DNA of 64,000 nt, taken from NCBI RefSeq assembly GCF_035627495.1, contig NZ_DASPLO010000195.1:1-64000 (forward strand). The letters run 5' to 3'. The translations under genes and the position numbers were made by a program. Shown piece after piece: positions 44,551 through 53,915 of the stretch (position 1 is its first letter; each line of letters begins with the position of its first letter). Under the pieces are notes generated by a model. The model searched no databases. It saw only the letters and a list, made by a program, of their open reading frames with translations, and was not told where the DNA came from. The stretch comes from Methylocaldum sp035627495. Its GTDB lineage: Bacteria > Pseudomonadota > Gammaproteobacteria > Methylococcales > Methylococcaceae.

Positions 44551-45591
44551 TTAGGAATATCGCTGCCACCAGGCCGTCGCACGGGAGGCGGTTTTCGAAA
44601 TGGGCGCCAGATAGCTTTCGAACAGCAGGGCGCAATCGCGCCAGGAATAGCGGAGGGCGTACTCGCGGCAGTCTTCGGGCTTGAGTTTCAGGGCCTCTGT
44701 GATGGCTTTTTTAAGGTCGTTGTCCAGACAGCCGACACGGCTGCTCAGAATCACGTCCTTCGGACCTTCCACCGGAAACGCCGCGACCGGAACGCCGCAG
44801 GCCAGAGCTTCCAGCATGACCAGGCCGAACGTGTCGGTCAGGCTGGGAAACACGAAGACATCGGCAGCCGCGAGATATCGGGCCAGTTCCTCGCCATGCT
44901 TGTAACCGACGAAACGGACTTCGGGATACTTTCGTTCAAGCTCCTCCCGCTGCGGCCCGTCTCCGACCACGTACTTGGTGCCCGGCAGATCCAGCTTGAG
45001 AAAGGCTTCGATGTTTTTTTCGATCGCCACCCGGCCGGTATAGAGCAGCACGGGGCGGGAGGCCGGAAGAAAATCCTTGCCTCGGGGACGGAACAGCTCC
45101 GTGTCCACCCCCCGCGACCACAACACCGGATTGCCGAATCCCCGCGTCTTCAGTTCCTCCAACAGCGTCGGCGTCGCGGTCATCAGCCGCTCGCTCCCGC
45201 CATGGAACCAGCGCAGAAAGGCATAGCCCAGGGAGAGCGGCAGACCGGTGCGGAGATGGATATATTCGGCGAAGCGGGTGTGAAACGAACTCGTGTACGG
45301 TAGCCCGCGCCGCTTGCAATAACTCCGGGCCGCCAGCCCCAGCGGGCCTTCGGTGGCGATATGGATCGCATCGGGTTGAAACTCGTCCAGCCGGGCACGG
45401 AGCTTCGGTCCGCAACCCAGCGCCAGCCGGATTTCGGGATAGCTCGGGCAGGCCCAGTTGCGAAACTGGTCCGGCGTAAAGGTTTCGACCGTGTGCCCGG
45501 CGGCGCGAAGTTGCTCGCAGACGGTTTGAAGCGTGGTGACGACGCCGTTAATTTGTGGGCGCCAGGCGTCCGTGATCAGGGCGAGTTTCAA
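44551..45591 (-). CDS. GT4 glycosyltransferase, Agt-like (diacylglycerol glycosyltransferase)
   Basis: 346 residues from a TTG at 45591, chosen because GGAGG lies 9 bp upstream and KLALITDAWRPQINGVVTTLQ is the conserved N-terminus. GT4 motifs: SSFHTRFAEYIHLRTGLPLSLGYAFLRWFH near 118-147, GVDTELFRP near 185, LLYTGRVAIEKNIEAFL near 205, and VFPSLTDTFGLVMLEALACGVPVAAFPVEGP near 265-295. It overlaps the plcP-like gene by 44 bp. In Sinorhizobium and marine bacteria a GT4 enzyme (Agt) next to PlcP glycosylates the freed diacylglycerol to make glycolipids under phosphate limitation. I assign that role here by pairing and family. Confidence 0.85.
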   Translation of the reverse strand: MKLALITDAWRPQINGVVTTLQTVCEQLRAAGHTVETFTPDQFRNWACPSYPEIRLALGCGPKLRARLDEFQPDAIHIATEGPLGLAARSYCKRRGLPYTSSFHTRFAEYIHLRTGLPLSLGYAFLRWFHGGSERLMTATPTLLEELKTRGFGNPVLWSRGVDTELFRPRGKDFLPASRPVLLYTGRVAIEKNIEAFLKLDLPGTKYVVGDGPQREELERKYPEVRFVGYKHGEELARYLAAADVFVFPSLTDTFGLVMLEALACGVPVAAFPVEGPKDVILSSRVGCLDNDLKKAITEALKLKPEDCREYALRYSWRDCALLFESYLAPISKTASRATAWWQRYS

Positions 45592-46357
45592 GCGTGGAGT
45601 CCTCCAGGAGTTGAGTGCTTTCTTCCAGCCAGCGGAGGACCGAAAGGGCTCCGGCATGGTTTTCCGCCAGGGCGGTGCAGCTTTCCACCCAGTCCCCGCA
45701 GTTGCCGTACAGAATGCCCTGTTCCGCCATCCGTAGCGTGGCGTGGTGGATATGGCCGCAAATCACGCCGTCCAGCTTTTGCTCGTAGGCTTCGTGGATC
45801 AGCGCCCGTTCGAAATCGAAGATGAAGTTCACGGCGTTCTTCACCTTGTGTTTGATGTAGGCCGACATCGACCAGTAGGGAAACCCCAGGATGCGGCGGC
45901 CGTGATTGAACCAGCGGTTGACCTCGATCAGGAAGTCGTACGCGCCGCTGCCCAGAACGGCCAGCCAGCGGCTGGAGCAAACCACGCCGTCGAACTCGTC
46001 GCCGTGCAGCACCAGGAATCGGCCGCCGGCGGCGGTTTCGTGGACCCAGCGGGCATGAATCTCGATGCCGTTGAACACCGTGCCGATATAGCCCCGGAAG
46101 ATTTCGTCGTGATTGCCCGGAATGTAGATCACCCGGGTGCCCCGAGCCGCCATCGCCATGACGGTGCGCACGATCTCGTTGTGCAGGCGAGGCCAGTAAA
46201 GCCCGTTTTTCAGCTTCCAGAAATCAATGATGTCGCCTACCAGATAAAGGCGTTCGCATTCGATATGACGGAGAAAATCGAGCAGGTATTCGTCCTTGCA
46301 ACCTCTCGTTCCGAGATGCACGTCGGAAATCCAGACGGTACGGTATTTCAGCTTCAT
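45548..46357 (-). CDS. plcP: PlcP-like metallophosphoesterase (phospholipase C of lipid remodelling)
   Basis: 269 residues, calcineurin-like fold. Metal ligands: SDVHLGTRGCKDEYLLDFL near 11, LVGDIIDFWKL near 38, PGNHDEIFRGYIG near 80, LHGDEFDGVV near 115, and GVICGHIHHATLR near 200. Such genes are usually labelled UDP-2,3-diacylglucosamine diphosphatase (LpxH-like). The long conserved stretches (YLLDFLRHIECERLYLVGD, FPYWSMSAYIKHKVKNAVNF, YGNCGDWVESCTAL) instead match PlcP, which degrades phospholipids to diacylglycerol when phosphate is short. The coupled GT4 gene and PHO-box-like repeats at 46418-46446 support this. An LpxH function cannot be fully excluded. Confidence 0.83.
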   Translation of the reverse strand: MKLKYRTVWISDVHLGTRGCKDEYLLDFLRHIECERLYLVGDIIDFWKLKNGLYWPRLHNEIVRTVMAMAARGTRVIYIPGNHDEIFRGYIGTVFNGIEIHARWVHETAAGGRFLVLHGDEFDGVVCSSRWLAVLGSGAYDFLIEVNRWFNHGRRILGFPYWSMSAYIKHKVKNAVNFIFDFERALIHEAYEQKLDGVICGHIHHATLRMAEQGILYGNCGDWVESCTALAENHAGALSVLRWLEESTQLLEDSTLETRPDHGRLAPTN

Positions 46358-46417
46358 GGGTAGTCCTTGGGACGGTTGAAACTGGCGAACAGGTTAAACT
46401 CCGATTCTTAAGCCGCC

Positions 46418-46446
46418 GTGACGGATCGGTTACGAATTCATGACGG
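46418..46446 (-). promoter_or_regulatory. PHO-box-like triple repeat upstream of the plcP-like gene
   Basis: On the minus strand, 7-mers CCGTCAT, TCGTAAC and CCGTCAC stand 11 bp apart, overlapping the last codons of olsA. Spacing equals that of PhoB sites, while the matches to CTGTCAT are weaker than at 44495. It lies about 60 bp before the plcP-like start codon. Confidence 0.55.
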
Positions 46447-47224
46447 ACCTGCTTTCAGCAAACCGGCGGCGGCGTGAAGAAATCTCCGGATCGAGCGCAG
46501 CCACGATCTGTTTGCGGGTCGTCTGGGCCAACTCGTCGCGGCCTACACCCGACGGGACGGCGCAGCAATAGTGCAGGTACAGGTCGATCCGTTCGAGCTT
46601 GAGTATCTCGATGAGGTGCGGCAGAAATTCGTCCTCGCCGACGAACGGAGCACATCGCTTCGCCGCGCCCCCGTAACGCAGGGCGACCGCCTGGACACGC
46701 ACCCCCGCCAGTTGGGCCGGATGAAACAGCTTGCCGTGAAAGCGCAGCACCCGGTCCCCGGCTGTCGTGGTGCCTTCCGGAAACAGCACGAGGCGTTTGC
46801 CCTGGCGCAACTGCCAGGCCATTTGCTCGGCAACGGCGGCCGTTTGCGCGATATCGCCCCGGTCGATGAAGAGCGTGCCTATTCCCTTCGCGAGATAGCC
46901 CATGACCGGCCAGTCGGCGACCTCCCGTTTGGCGACGAACAGGCACGGGCCTTGCGCGCCCAGGGCGATAATGTCCAGCCAGGAAATGTGGTTGGCCACC
47001 ACCAGTCGGGCGCTCGGGTCGGGATTGCCGCCGATGTGCACATGCAGGTTGAGAATCCGGCAGACGGCGCGGTTCCAGTTCACCACGATGGCGTCGTTCA
47101 CAGCGGCCGCTCGTCTTCCTAACAGCCGGCTTAGCACCGGCATCACCGCGCCAACTGTTGCGACACCGATCAGGAACATGCCGGCAATTAGCGCGGCCTT
47201 AAGCCATTGCCGGCAGCGCTGCAC
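46430..47224 (-). CDS. olsA: 1-acylglycerol-3-phosphate/lyso-ornithine-lipid acyltransferase
   Basis: 264 residues from a GTG at 47224 with AAGGAGG 9 bp upstream; it overlaps olsB by 26 bp. PlsC motifs: VVANHISWLDIIALG near 86 (HxxxxD), FVAKREVADWPVMGYL, FIDRGD near 127, and LVLFPEGTTTAGD near 150. An N-terminal membrane segment (AALIAGMFLIGVATVGAVMP) is present. Directly after olsB it most likely adds the second acyl chain to make ornithine lipid. PlsC-type phosphatidate synthesis is the alternative. Confidence 0.88.
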   Translation of the reverse strand: MQRCRQWLKAALIAGMFLIGVATVGAVMPVLSRLLGRRAAAVNDAIVVNWNRAVCRILNLHVHIGGNPDPSARLVVANHISWLDIIALGAQGPCLFVAKREVADWPVMGYLAKGIGTLFIDRGDIAQTAAVAEQMAWQLRQGKRLVLFPEGTTTAGDRVLRFHGKLFHPAQLAGVRVQAVALRYGGAAKRCAPFVGEDEFLPHLIEILKLERIDLYLHYCCAVPSGVGRDELAQTTRKQIVAALDPEISSRRRRFAESRSVMNS

Positions 47225-47990
47225 GCGAATTCCCCTCCTTGGTGGCGATGAAGCGCTTTTCGTAGCGGGCCTGCATGCGGGAGAGGTCCAGCAGAATGAA
47301 CACGTCCATGACGTTGAAATCCTCGTCCCAGAAGGGGTCGCCGCAAACCCAGCAGCCCAGCCGCAGATAGGCCTGCAACAAGGGCGGAATGCCGCTTTCA
47401 TCCTGAACGCAGCGTTTGTGCGCCGGAACCGGAATTTTGGATCTTACGGAGAGCTCCGAGGGTCCGAACTGGTGCGGCTCGATCTGGCGGTAGACCGCAT
47501 CGACCGCAAAGCCGCTGGGGCCCGGCGAGATGCTGGCGCAGCCCATCAGATAATTGAAATGCCCGTTGTAGACGTATTCCGCCAGCCCGTTCCACAAGGT
47601 ACCCAGAACCACGCTCCCTCGGTGGGACGGGTCGACGCAGGTGCGGCCGATTTCCAGGAAGCGTCCGGACAAGGCCAAGACCTCGTCGAGGTGGAATTCG
47701 CCTTCGGAATAGAAACGTCCGAGGCGCGCGGCCTGGGAGTCGGTCAACAATCGGGTGCAGGCGACGATCTGCCCGGTTTGGGTGTCGCGCACCAAGAGAT
47801 GATCGCAGTAATCGTCGACCTCGTCGTAATCGAGGCCTTCGATCCGGGAATGAAGGCGCGCTCCCATTTCTTCGGCGAAAACGTGGTAGCGCAGGGCCTG
47901 AGTGGCGCGGATGGTCGCCGGGTCGCGGGCGACTTCGGCGGCGTAACGGCGAGGACGGGACGAGAGAGAAATGGCGTCTTGTACTGACAT
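47199..47990 (-). CDS. olsB: L-ornithine N-acyltransferase (OlsB-type GNAT)
   Basis: 263 residues from the ATG at 47990 with GGAAG upstream. It transfers a 3-hydroxyacyl group from ACP to ornithine, the first step to the phosphorus-free ornithine lipid. Motifs of the OlsB/hemolysin-like acyltransferase family: ALRYHVFAEEMGA near 33, DYCDHLLVRDTQTGQIVACTRLL near 62-84, FLEIGRTCVDPSHRGSVVLGTLWNGLAEYV near 115-145, and YLMGCASI. A PHO-box-like site lies 70 bp upstream. The protein continues about 60 residues past the core domain. Confidence 0.88.
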   Translation of the reverse strand: MSVQDAISLSSRPRRYAAEVARDPATIRATQALRYHVFAEEMGARLHSRIEGLDYDEVDDYCDHLLVRDTQTGQIVACTRLLTDSQAARLGRFYSEGEFHLDEVLALSGRFLEIGRTCVDPSHRGSVVLGTLWNGLAEYVYNGHFNYLMGCASISPGPSGFAVDAVYRQIEPHQFGPSELSVRSKIPVPAHKRCVQDESGIPPLLQAYLRLGCWVCGDPFWDEDFNVMDVFILLDLSRMQARYEKRFIATKEGNSRAALPAMA

Positions 47991-48060
47991 GTAAGCTTCC
48001 GTCTGTGCTTCGATGGGACAGCACTTTACGGAGGCCGTATGACGCAAATATTGCGGTTAG

Positions 48061-48078
48061 ATGACGAATTGATGACAA
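48061..48078 (-). promoter_or_regulatory. PHO box upstream of olsB
   Basis: On the minus strand TTGTCAT and TCGTCAT are separated by 4 bp (CAAT), the PhoB spacing. The first repeat matches the consensus CTGTCAT in six of seven positions, the second in five. It lies about 70 bp before the olsB start codon, with AT-rich sequence (CAATATTTGCG) in between for a promoter. The same CAAT spacer occurs in the 44495 site. Confidence 0.7.
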
Positions 48079-48148
48079 GCGCCGCAGGCGATCCGTTTTG
48101 GCTCGGAGCGTTTTTCGTCTCGGCGATTGATGTTCGGAAGCATGATTG

Positions 48149-48425
48149 AAGGTGCCGCTAACGCGGCGGTTTTATTCTAAAGCGGGGGCCGCCCCGCACG
48201 CGGGTCCCTTTCTTTTGTTTGGCCAAAAGAAAGGGACGAAAGAAAAGGCCACCCGAATGGCGCCCTAATTCCTGCGCGTCTCGCCTTGGATCGGGAGCGA
48301 CAGAAGGGCCGTCCCTGGCCCTCTGTCGCCGCACGCAATCCATTGCGTGCCCCTGCGGGCAATTCCGATCCAAGGCTCCGATGCTCGGGGTCGCCATACG
48401 GGAGAAAAAGGCAGAACTCTCTATC
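48149..48425 (-). repeat. Dispersed repeat family, copy C
   Basis: Reverse orientation. It has GCCGCTAACGCGGCGG, then GGGCCGCCCCGC, the CCTTTCTTTTGTTTGGCCAAAAGAAAGG hairpin in parts, CACCCGAATGGCGCC, and ends GATGCTCGGGGTCGCCATACGGGAG. It forms a head-to-head pair with copy D about 50 bp away. No gene lies in 48079-48744. Confidence 0.8.
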
Positions 48426-48473
48426 GAACGATGTGCTATCTCGGCCTACATGCCGATAGAGTTGTTTAAAAGA

Positions 48474-48748
48474 ACAAATATCGGAGTTTTTCCCGTTTGC
48501 CGCGCCGAGCACCGCAGCTTTCGGCCGGAACAGCCCTTAAGGGGCGCGGAATGGATTCCGCGCGTCGCCAGAGGGGCATGGAAGCCCCTTCTGGCGACCT
48601 CGGCCGAAAGCGAGGAGCGCAGGGATTCAAGCGGCAACCGGGCGGCTTTTCTTTTGGATACTTTTCTTTGGCCGTACAAAGAAAAGTATCTCGCCTGCGG
48701 GGCGAGACCCGCATCTAAAAAAACCGCCGCGTTAGCGGCACCTTTTAG
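48474..48748 (+). repeat. Dispersed repeat family, copy D
   Basis: Forward orientation, paired with copy C. It contains CGCGCCGAGCACCGCAGC, the ATACTTTTCTTTGGCCGTACAAAGAAAAGTAT hairpin in parts, GGGGCGAGACCCGC, and GCCGCGTTAGCGGC at the end. Its last bases reach the stop codon of the M14-type peptidase gene. Confidence 0.8.
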
Positions 48749-49842
48749 AGATACCACCATTCCAGCCCCTGGCGCCGCAAGCGCTCGCGCTCGGTTTCGT
48801 CGAGCTCGGTCCAGGGTTCCGGCGAACGCACGGCGCGGTAGAACAGATCGAACAGGAACAAATGGCGTCTGAGCGTCCGCCGCACGCGATGCGGCAGGCG
48901 CGGATTGAAGACACCGAGGGCCGAGAATGCCTGCGACCAGTTCTTCTTCACCCAGAGCCATGAACCCAGTTCCAGGGTAAAGGGAATGTAGCGTCCGTCG
49001 GGCCGAACGGCGCGGTATTCATCGTAGAGGTAATCCCATAAGTCCCCGTGGGCGAGGTACTGGCGGGATTGCGGCTCGATGCAATAGACGTGATTGGGAT
49101 GGGTCTTGTCGATCAGGTGTTTCAAGGCGGCGGCCTCCGCGAGAGACGGAAGCGGCTCCCGGGTTTTCGCGAAAGGAAACCACAGGCGATCGACCTTGCC
49201 GTAGCCGGAATGCACGTCGATGCTGAGCGCTGCCTGGGAGGGGAATATCTCGCGGCGCACCCAATCGCAAAGGGCTTGCGCCTCGATCTCCATGGCAGCA
49301 CCTTCCTCCCCTTGATACCAGGGCAATCGGGGCGAAATGCGGTGGCCGCCGAACAAATGCCAGCGGGACAGTCCTTCCGCCCGTACCGGCGCGTTTCGCA
49401 TGAGGTCGACCCGGTTGCCGTTGGAGCGCCGTTTGAGATACATGCCCACCGGATTGACCAAGGGCACCATCAGCAGGCGAGTAGTGGAGAGCATGTCCCG
49501 GGTCACGCGGTCCCAGCGAGCCATTTCCAACAGAGTCCGGAGGTACGAGGTCACGACTTGCGTCCCGATCCGCTCGAGCCCATGGACCCCGCCGAACAGC
49601 GCCAGCGTCGGCAAGGCGGGATCGGAGGGGCCGAACCGAAAGGCAAGCAGCGGAAACGATTCGCCATCGTGACTCAACTCCGCCAAAATCTCGACCCGCG
49701 CCCAATCCCAGCCCGCATTCACCACGTGCTCCGCGAGTATCAGAAGCTCTCGCAGCTCGGGGAGGGCGCGCATGACCGGACGGCTGAGCAATCCCTGTCG
49801 AGGCTCGAAGGACGTCGGTTCGCTGCCGGAGAATTCGATCAT
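48745..49842 (-). CDS. M14-family zinc carboxypeptidase-like protein
   Basis: 365 residues. Zinc-peptidase motifs of the M14/DUF2817 type: LFGGVHGLERIGTQ near 84 (HxxE), NPVGM followed by RSNGNRVDLMRN near 135-150, the third ligand in LSIDVHSGYG near 215, and the catalytic Glu region IPFTLELGSWLW near 290. It has no signal peptide, so it is cytoplasmic. The substrate is unknown; amidated peptides or N-acyl amino acids are possible. The C-terminal 50 residues are rich in Arg and aromatic residues. Confidence 0.83.
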   Translation of the reverse strand: MIEFSGSEPTSFEPRQGLLSRPVMRALPELRELLILAEHVVNAGWDWARVEILAELSHDGESFPLLAFRFGPSDPALPTLALFGGVHGLERIGTQVVTSYLRTLLEMARWDRVTRDMLSTTRLLMVPLVNPVGMYLKRRSNGNRVDLMRNAPVRAEGLSRWHLFGGHRISPRLPWYQGEEGAAMEIEAQALCDWVRREIFPSQAALSIDVHSGYGKVDRLWFPFAKTREPLPSLAEAAALKHLIDKTHPNHVYCIEPQSRQYLAHGDLWDYLYDEYRAVRPDGRYIPFTLELGSWLWVKKNWSQAFSALGVFNPRLPHRVRRTLRRHLFLFDLFYRAVRSPEPWTELDETERERLRRQGLEWWYL

Positions 49843-49997
49843 GGGTGTATTAAATGGCGTGATTCAGACGGTAGTGTCGTGGCTACGCTAAAGTGGTGCA
49901 TATTAATGGATAAGTTCTTGTGGAAGGTATGCGCCACTTTAACGTGCGTATATAGAGTCGATATTACCGAAATGTCATTACAAAAAACGGCGCTGGC

Positions 49998-51089
49998 TTA
50001 AACACATTGCTCTCCCGTGAAATGGAAGTCGAGGCTCTGCTTCAGTCGCCGAGGCAGGGCCGGCAAAGACGAGCGCGGGATCAGGAAGGTCGAGAGATTG
50101 AACAAATCCTTGAAGATCCGCTTCTTGTCCACCGTTTCCCGCAGATAATCATGTCCGCTGCTTCCCCCGGTACCGATTTTGCCGCCCAGCATTCGCTGCG
50201 CCATCAAGGCGTGGCGGCTGCGCCACGTGGTGAAGTGTTCATCAATGTCCATCAAATGACTGAGCAGGCGGAACGGCAGGTGCAGAATCGGCTCGTCGCG
50301 GTAAAGCTGAATGAAGAGGGCCGAGAGCACCGAGGTTTGGCGGAGATGAAACAGTCCTTGCTCCTTCAGGTGCTCGAATCCTCGCGGGTCGAGCAGGGAT
50401 TCGAATTTCCGCCGGGTATTGTCCAGCTCGGCAAGTTGCGCGCTTCGCTCGGAATCGGAAAATAAAGTATTTTCCTCGATTGAGCGCCGGTCTCTCGCCA
50501 GCATCGCCGCGACCGCCTGACGATAACTGTCCCAAAAGTCGAAATCCTCGAACTTGAGGAAAGGCATGCGCGCCAACCAGTCGTCCACCCGTTCGAAAAG
50601 GCTTGGTTCTCGGGCGATTCCTTGCAGGTATGCAACATCCTCGGATCTGAGACGGCCGGTGACCGGCTGTGGAACGTGAACGCCCAACCCTAAGCGCAAT
50701 TCGATCTCGCGGAATTGCACGCTCTGAAATCCGGAAGCCGGAATCAGATAATCGCGAAAATCGAGAAAATCCAGCGGCGTTATGGTTTCCAGGACGTCGA
50801 TTTGCTGATTCAAAACCTTTTGTATGGCAATGATGCGCTCAAGGCGGGCAACGATGACCCCCATGCTGTGTTCGTCCAAAGGCGTGACCGCGAATTCGGC
50901 GAGCACCGATTTGAGTTCGTGCAGGATTTGCTTGAACCAAATCTCGTAAGCCTGGTGCGTGATGATGAACAGCATCTCGTCGTGGGCTTCCCGGCCATGT
51001 TTGCGGCTTTCGGGCGTCTGCGCGTTCAAGAGGCGGTCGAGCTGGAGATAGTCGGCGTAGTAGATTTCTTTCGTGGAGCGCTCGTTCAT
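49998..51089 (-). CDS. kynA: Tryptophan 2,3-dioxygenase
   Basis: 363 residues with GGAGGAGA upstream. This heme enzyme oxidises L-tryptophan to N-formylkynurenine. Motifs: HDEMLFIITHQAYEIWFKQILHEL near 36-60 (substrate and heme pocket), TPLDFLDFRDYLIPASGFQSVQFREIELRLG near 104-135, and HLMDIDEHFTTWRSRHALMAQRMLGGKIGTGGSSGHDYLRET in parts near 285-325 with the heme-ligand His. It is longer than the 280-residue bacterial form. No kynurenine formamidase or kynureninase is adjacent. Confidence 0.94.
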   Translation of the reverse strand: MNERSTKEIYYADYLQLDRLLNAQTPESRKHGREAHDEMLFIITHQAYEIWFKQILHELKSVLAEFAVTPLDEHSMGVIVARLERIIAIQKVLNQQIDVLETITPLDFLDFRDYLIPASGFQSVQFREIELRLGLGVHVPQPVTGRLRSEDVAYLQGIAREPSLFERVDDWLARMPFLKFEDFDFWDSYRQAVAAMLARDRRSIEENTLFSDSERSAQLAELDNTRRKFESLLDPRGFEHLKEQGLFHLRQTSVLSALFIQLYRDEPILHLPFRLLSHLMDIDEHFTTWRSRHALMAQRMLGGKIGTGGSSGHDYLRETVDKKRIFKDLFNLSTFLIPRSSLPALPRRLKQSLDFHFTGEQCV

Positions 51090-51142
51090 TGGATGGTCTC
51101 CTCCAAGCGGATGTTGCGCGGATTTCGGGAGGTTTAGCTCGC

Positions 51143-51546
51143 TAGCGCATTTCCGGATTTTATGTATGGGTCTCCTATTTGTCCCGTTATGACGCGCTCA
51201 AGCATCGCCGCCTGGAGGCGGAGTAGAGCGTTTTCTGATTTGGTGTAGCGCCCGCGATAGCGGACGCTACACGTCATCGTCCCGTTAGAGCGCCCCCGAG
51301 CATTGGAGCTCGGTACCGGAATCGTCCGCAGGAGCACGCGAGGGATCGCGTGCGGCGATCGAGGCACACGGAGGTGCCTTCGATCGCCCCCGGTGCCGGG
51401 CGAAACGCGGAGGATCAGGGCGCTCTCCGGGTGCCCTTTCTTTTGGTTCCTTTTCTTTGGGCAAGCAAAGAAAAGGAACCCGCGGGCGGGGCGGCTCCCC
51501 GCTCTTAAAAGGTTTTCCGCCCTGGGCGGCACCTTTTATGCCAAAG
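51143..51546 (+). repeat. Dispersed repeat family, copy E (composite)
   Basis: Longest copy. The leader and CAAGCATCGCCGCCTGGAGGCGG occur at 51160-51225. A second leader (TAGAGCG…CGTCATCGTCCCGTTAGAGCGC…CGAGCATTGGAGC) restarts at 51228-51310, so one copy seems interrupted by or fused to another. A 15-bp perfect stem GGTTCCTTTTCTTTG/CAAAGAAAAGGAACC lies at 51445-51480. It sits between kynA and aacS. Confidence 0.8.
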
Positions 51547-51548
51547 CC

Positions 51549-53504
<1,956 letters not shown>

Positions 53505-53607
53505 GACGGTGCTCCAGATTATTTCACTCTAACTCCAGCCGGCGGAGTTCTCCGTGAAAACCGGTTCGATAAGGAGTCGCTTTTGCGACAGTTGTTTGAA
53601 TGTGGGT

Positions 53608-53840
53608 TTCCGAACCCGCGGTCGGGTTCCTTTCTTTTGCTCGGCCAAAAGAAAGGAACCAAAGAAAAGGCCGCCCGGTTGCCGCTTGTCTCCTGCGCGC
53701 CAGAGCTTTCGCCGGGAGTTGTCCGAAGGCATATCCCTATGCCTCGGACAACGCGCTTTATCCCTAAAGCGCCCCTCCGGGGTATTCCCGGCGAAAGCTC
53801 TGGTGCTCGGCGCGGCAAACGGGTTAAGAACACAATCGAA
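53608..53840 (-). repeat. Dispersed repeat family, copy F
   Basis: Reverse orientation, lacking the GC-rich end. It has GGTTCCTTTCTTTTGCTCGGCCAAAAGAAAGGAACC in parts (53626-53661), CGCCCGGTTGCCGC, and ends GGTGCTCGGCGCGGCAAACGGG. It lies between aacS and the heme-oxygenase-like gene, in a 411-bp gap that holds no gene. Confidence 0.78.
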
Positions 53841-53915
53841 TGCCGGGAACGCGTAGCCTGTCTGAGCAAAGCTAAAGGGCTTATTCCGGCCCCTACGCTC
53901 ACGATCGGATTCGTC

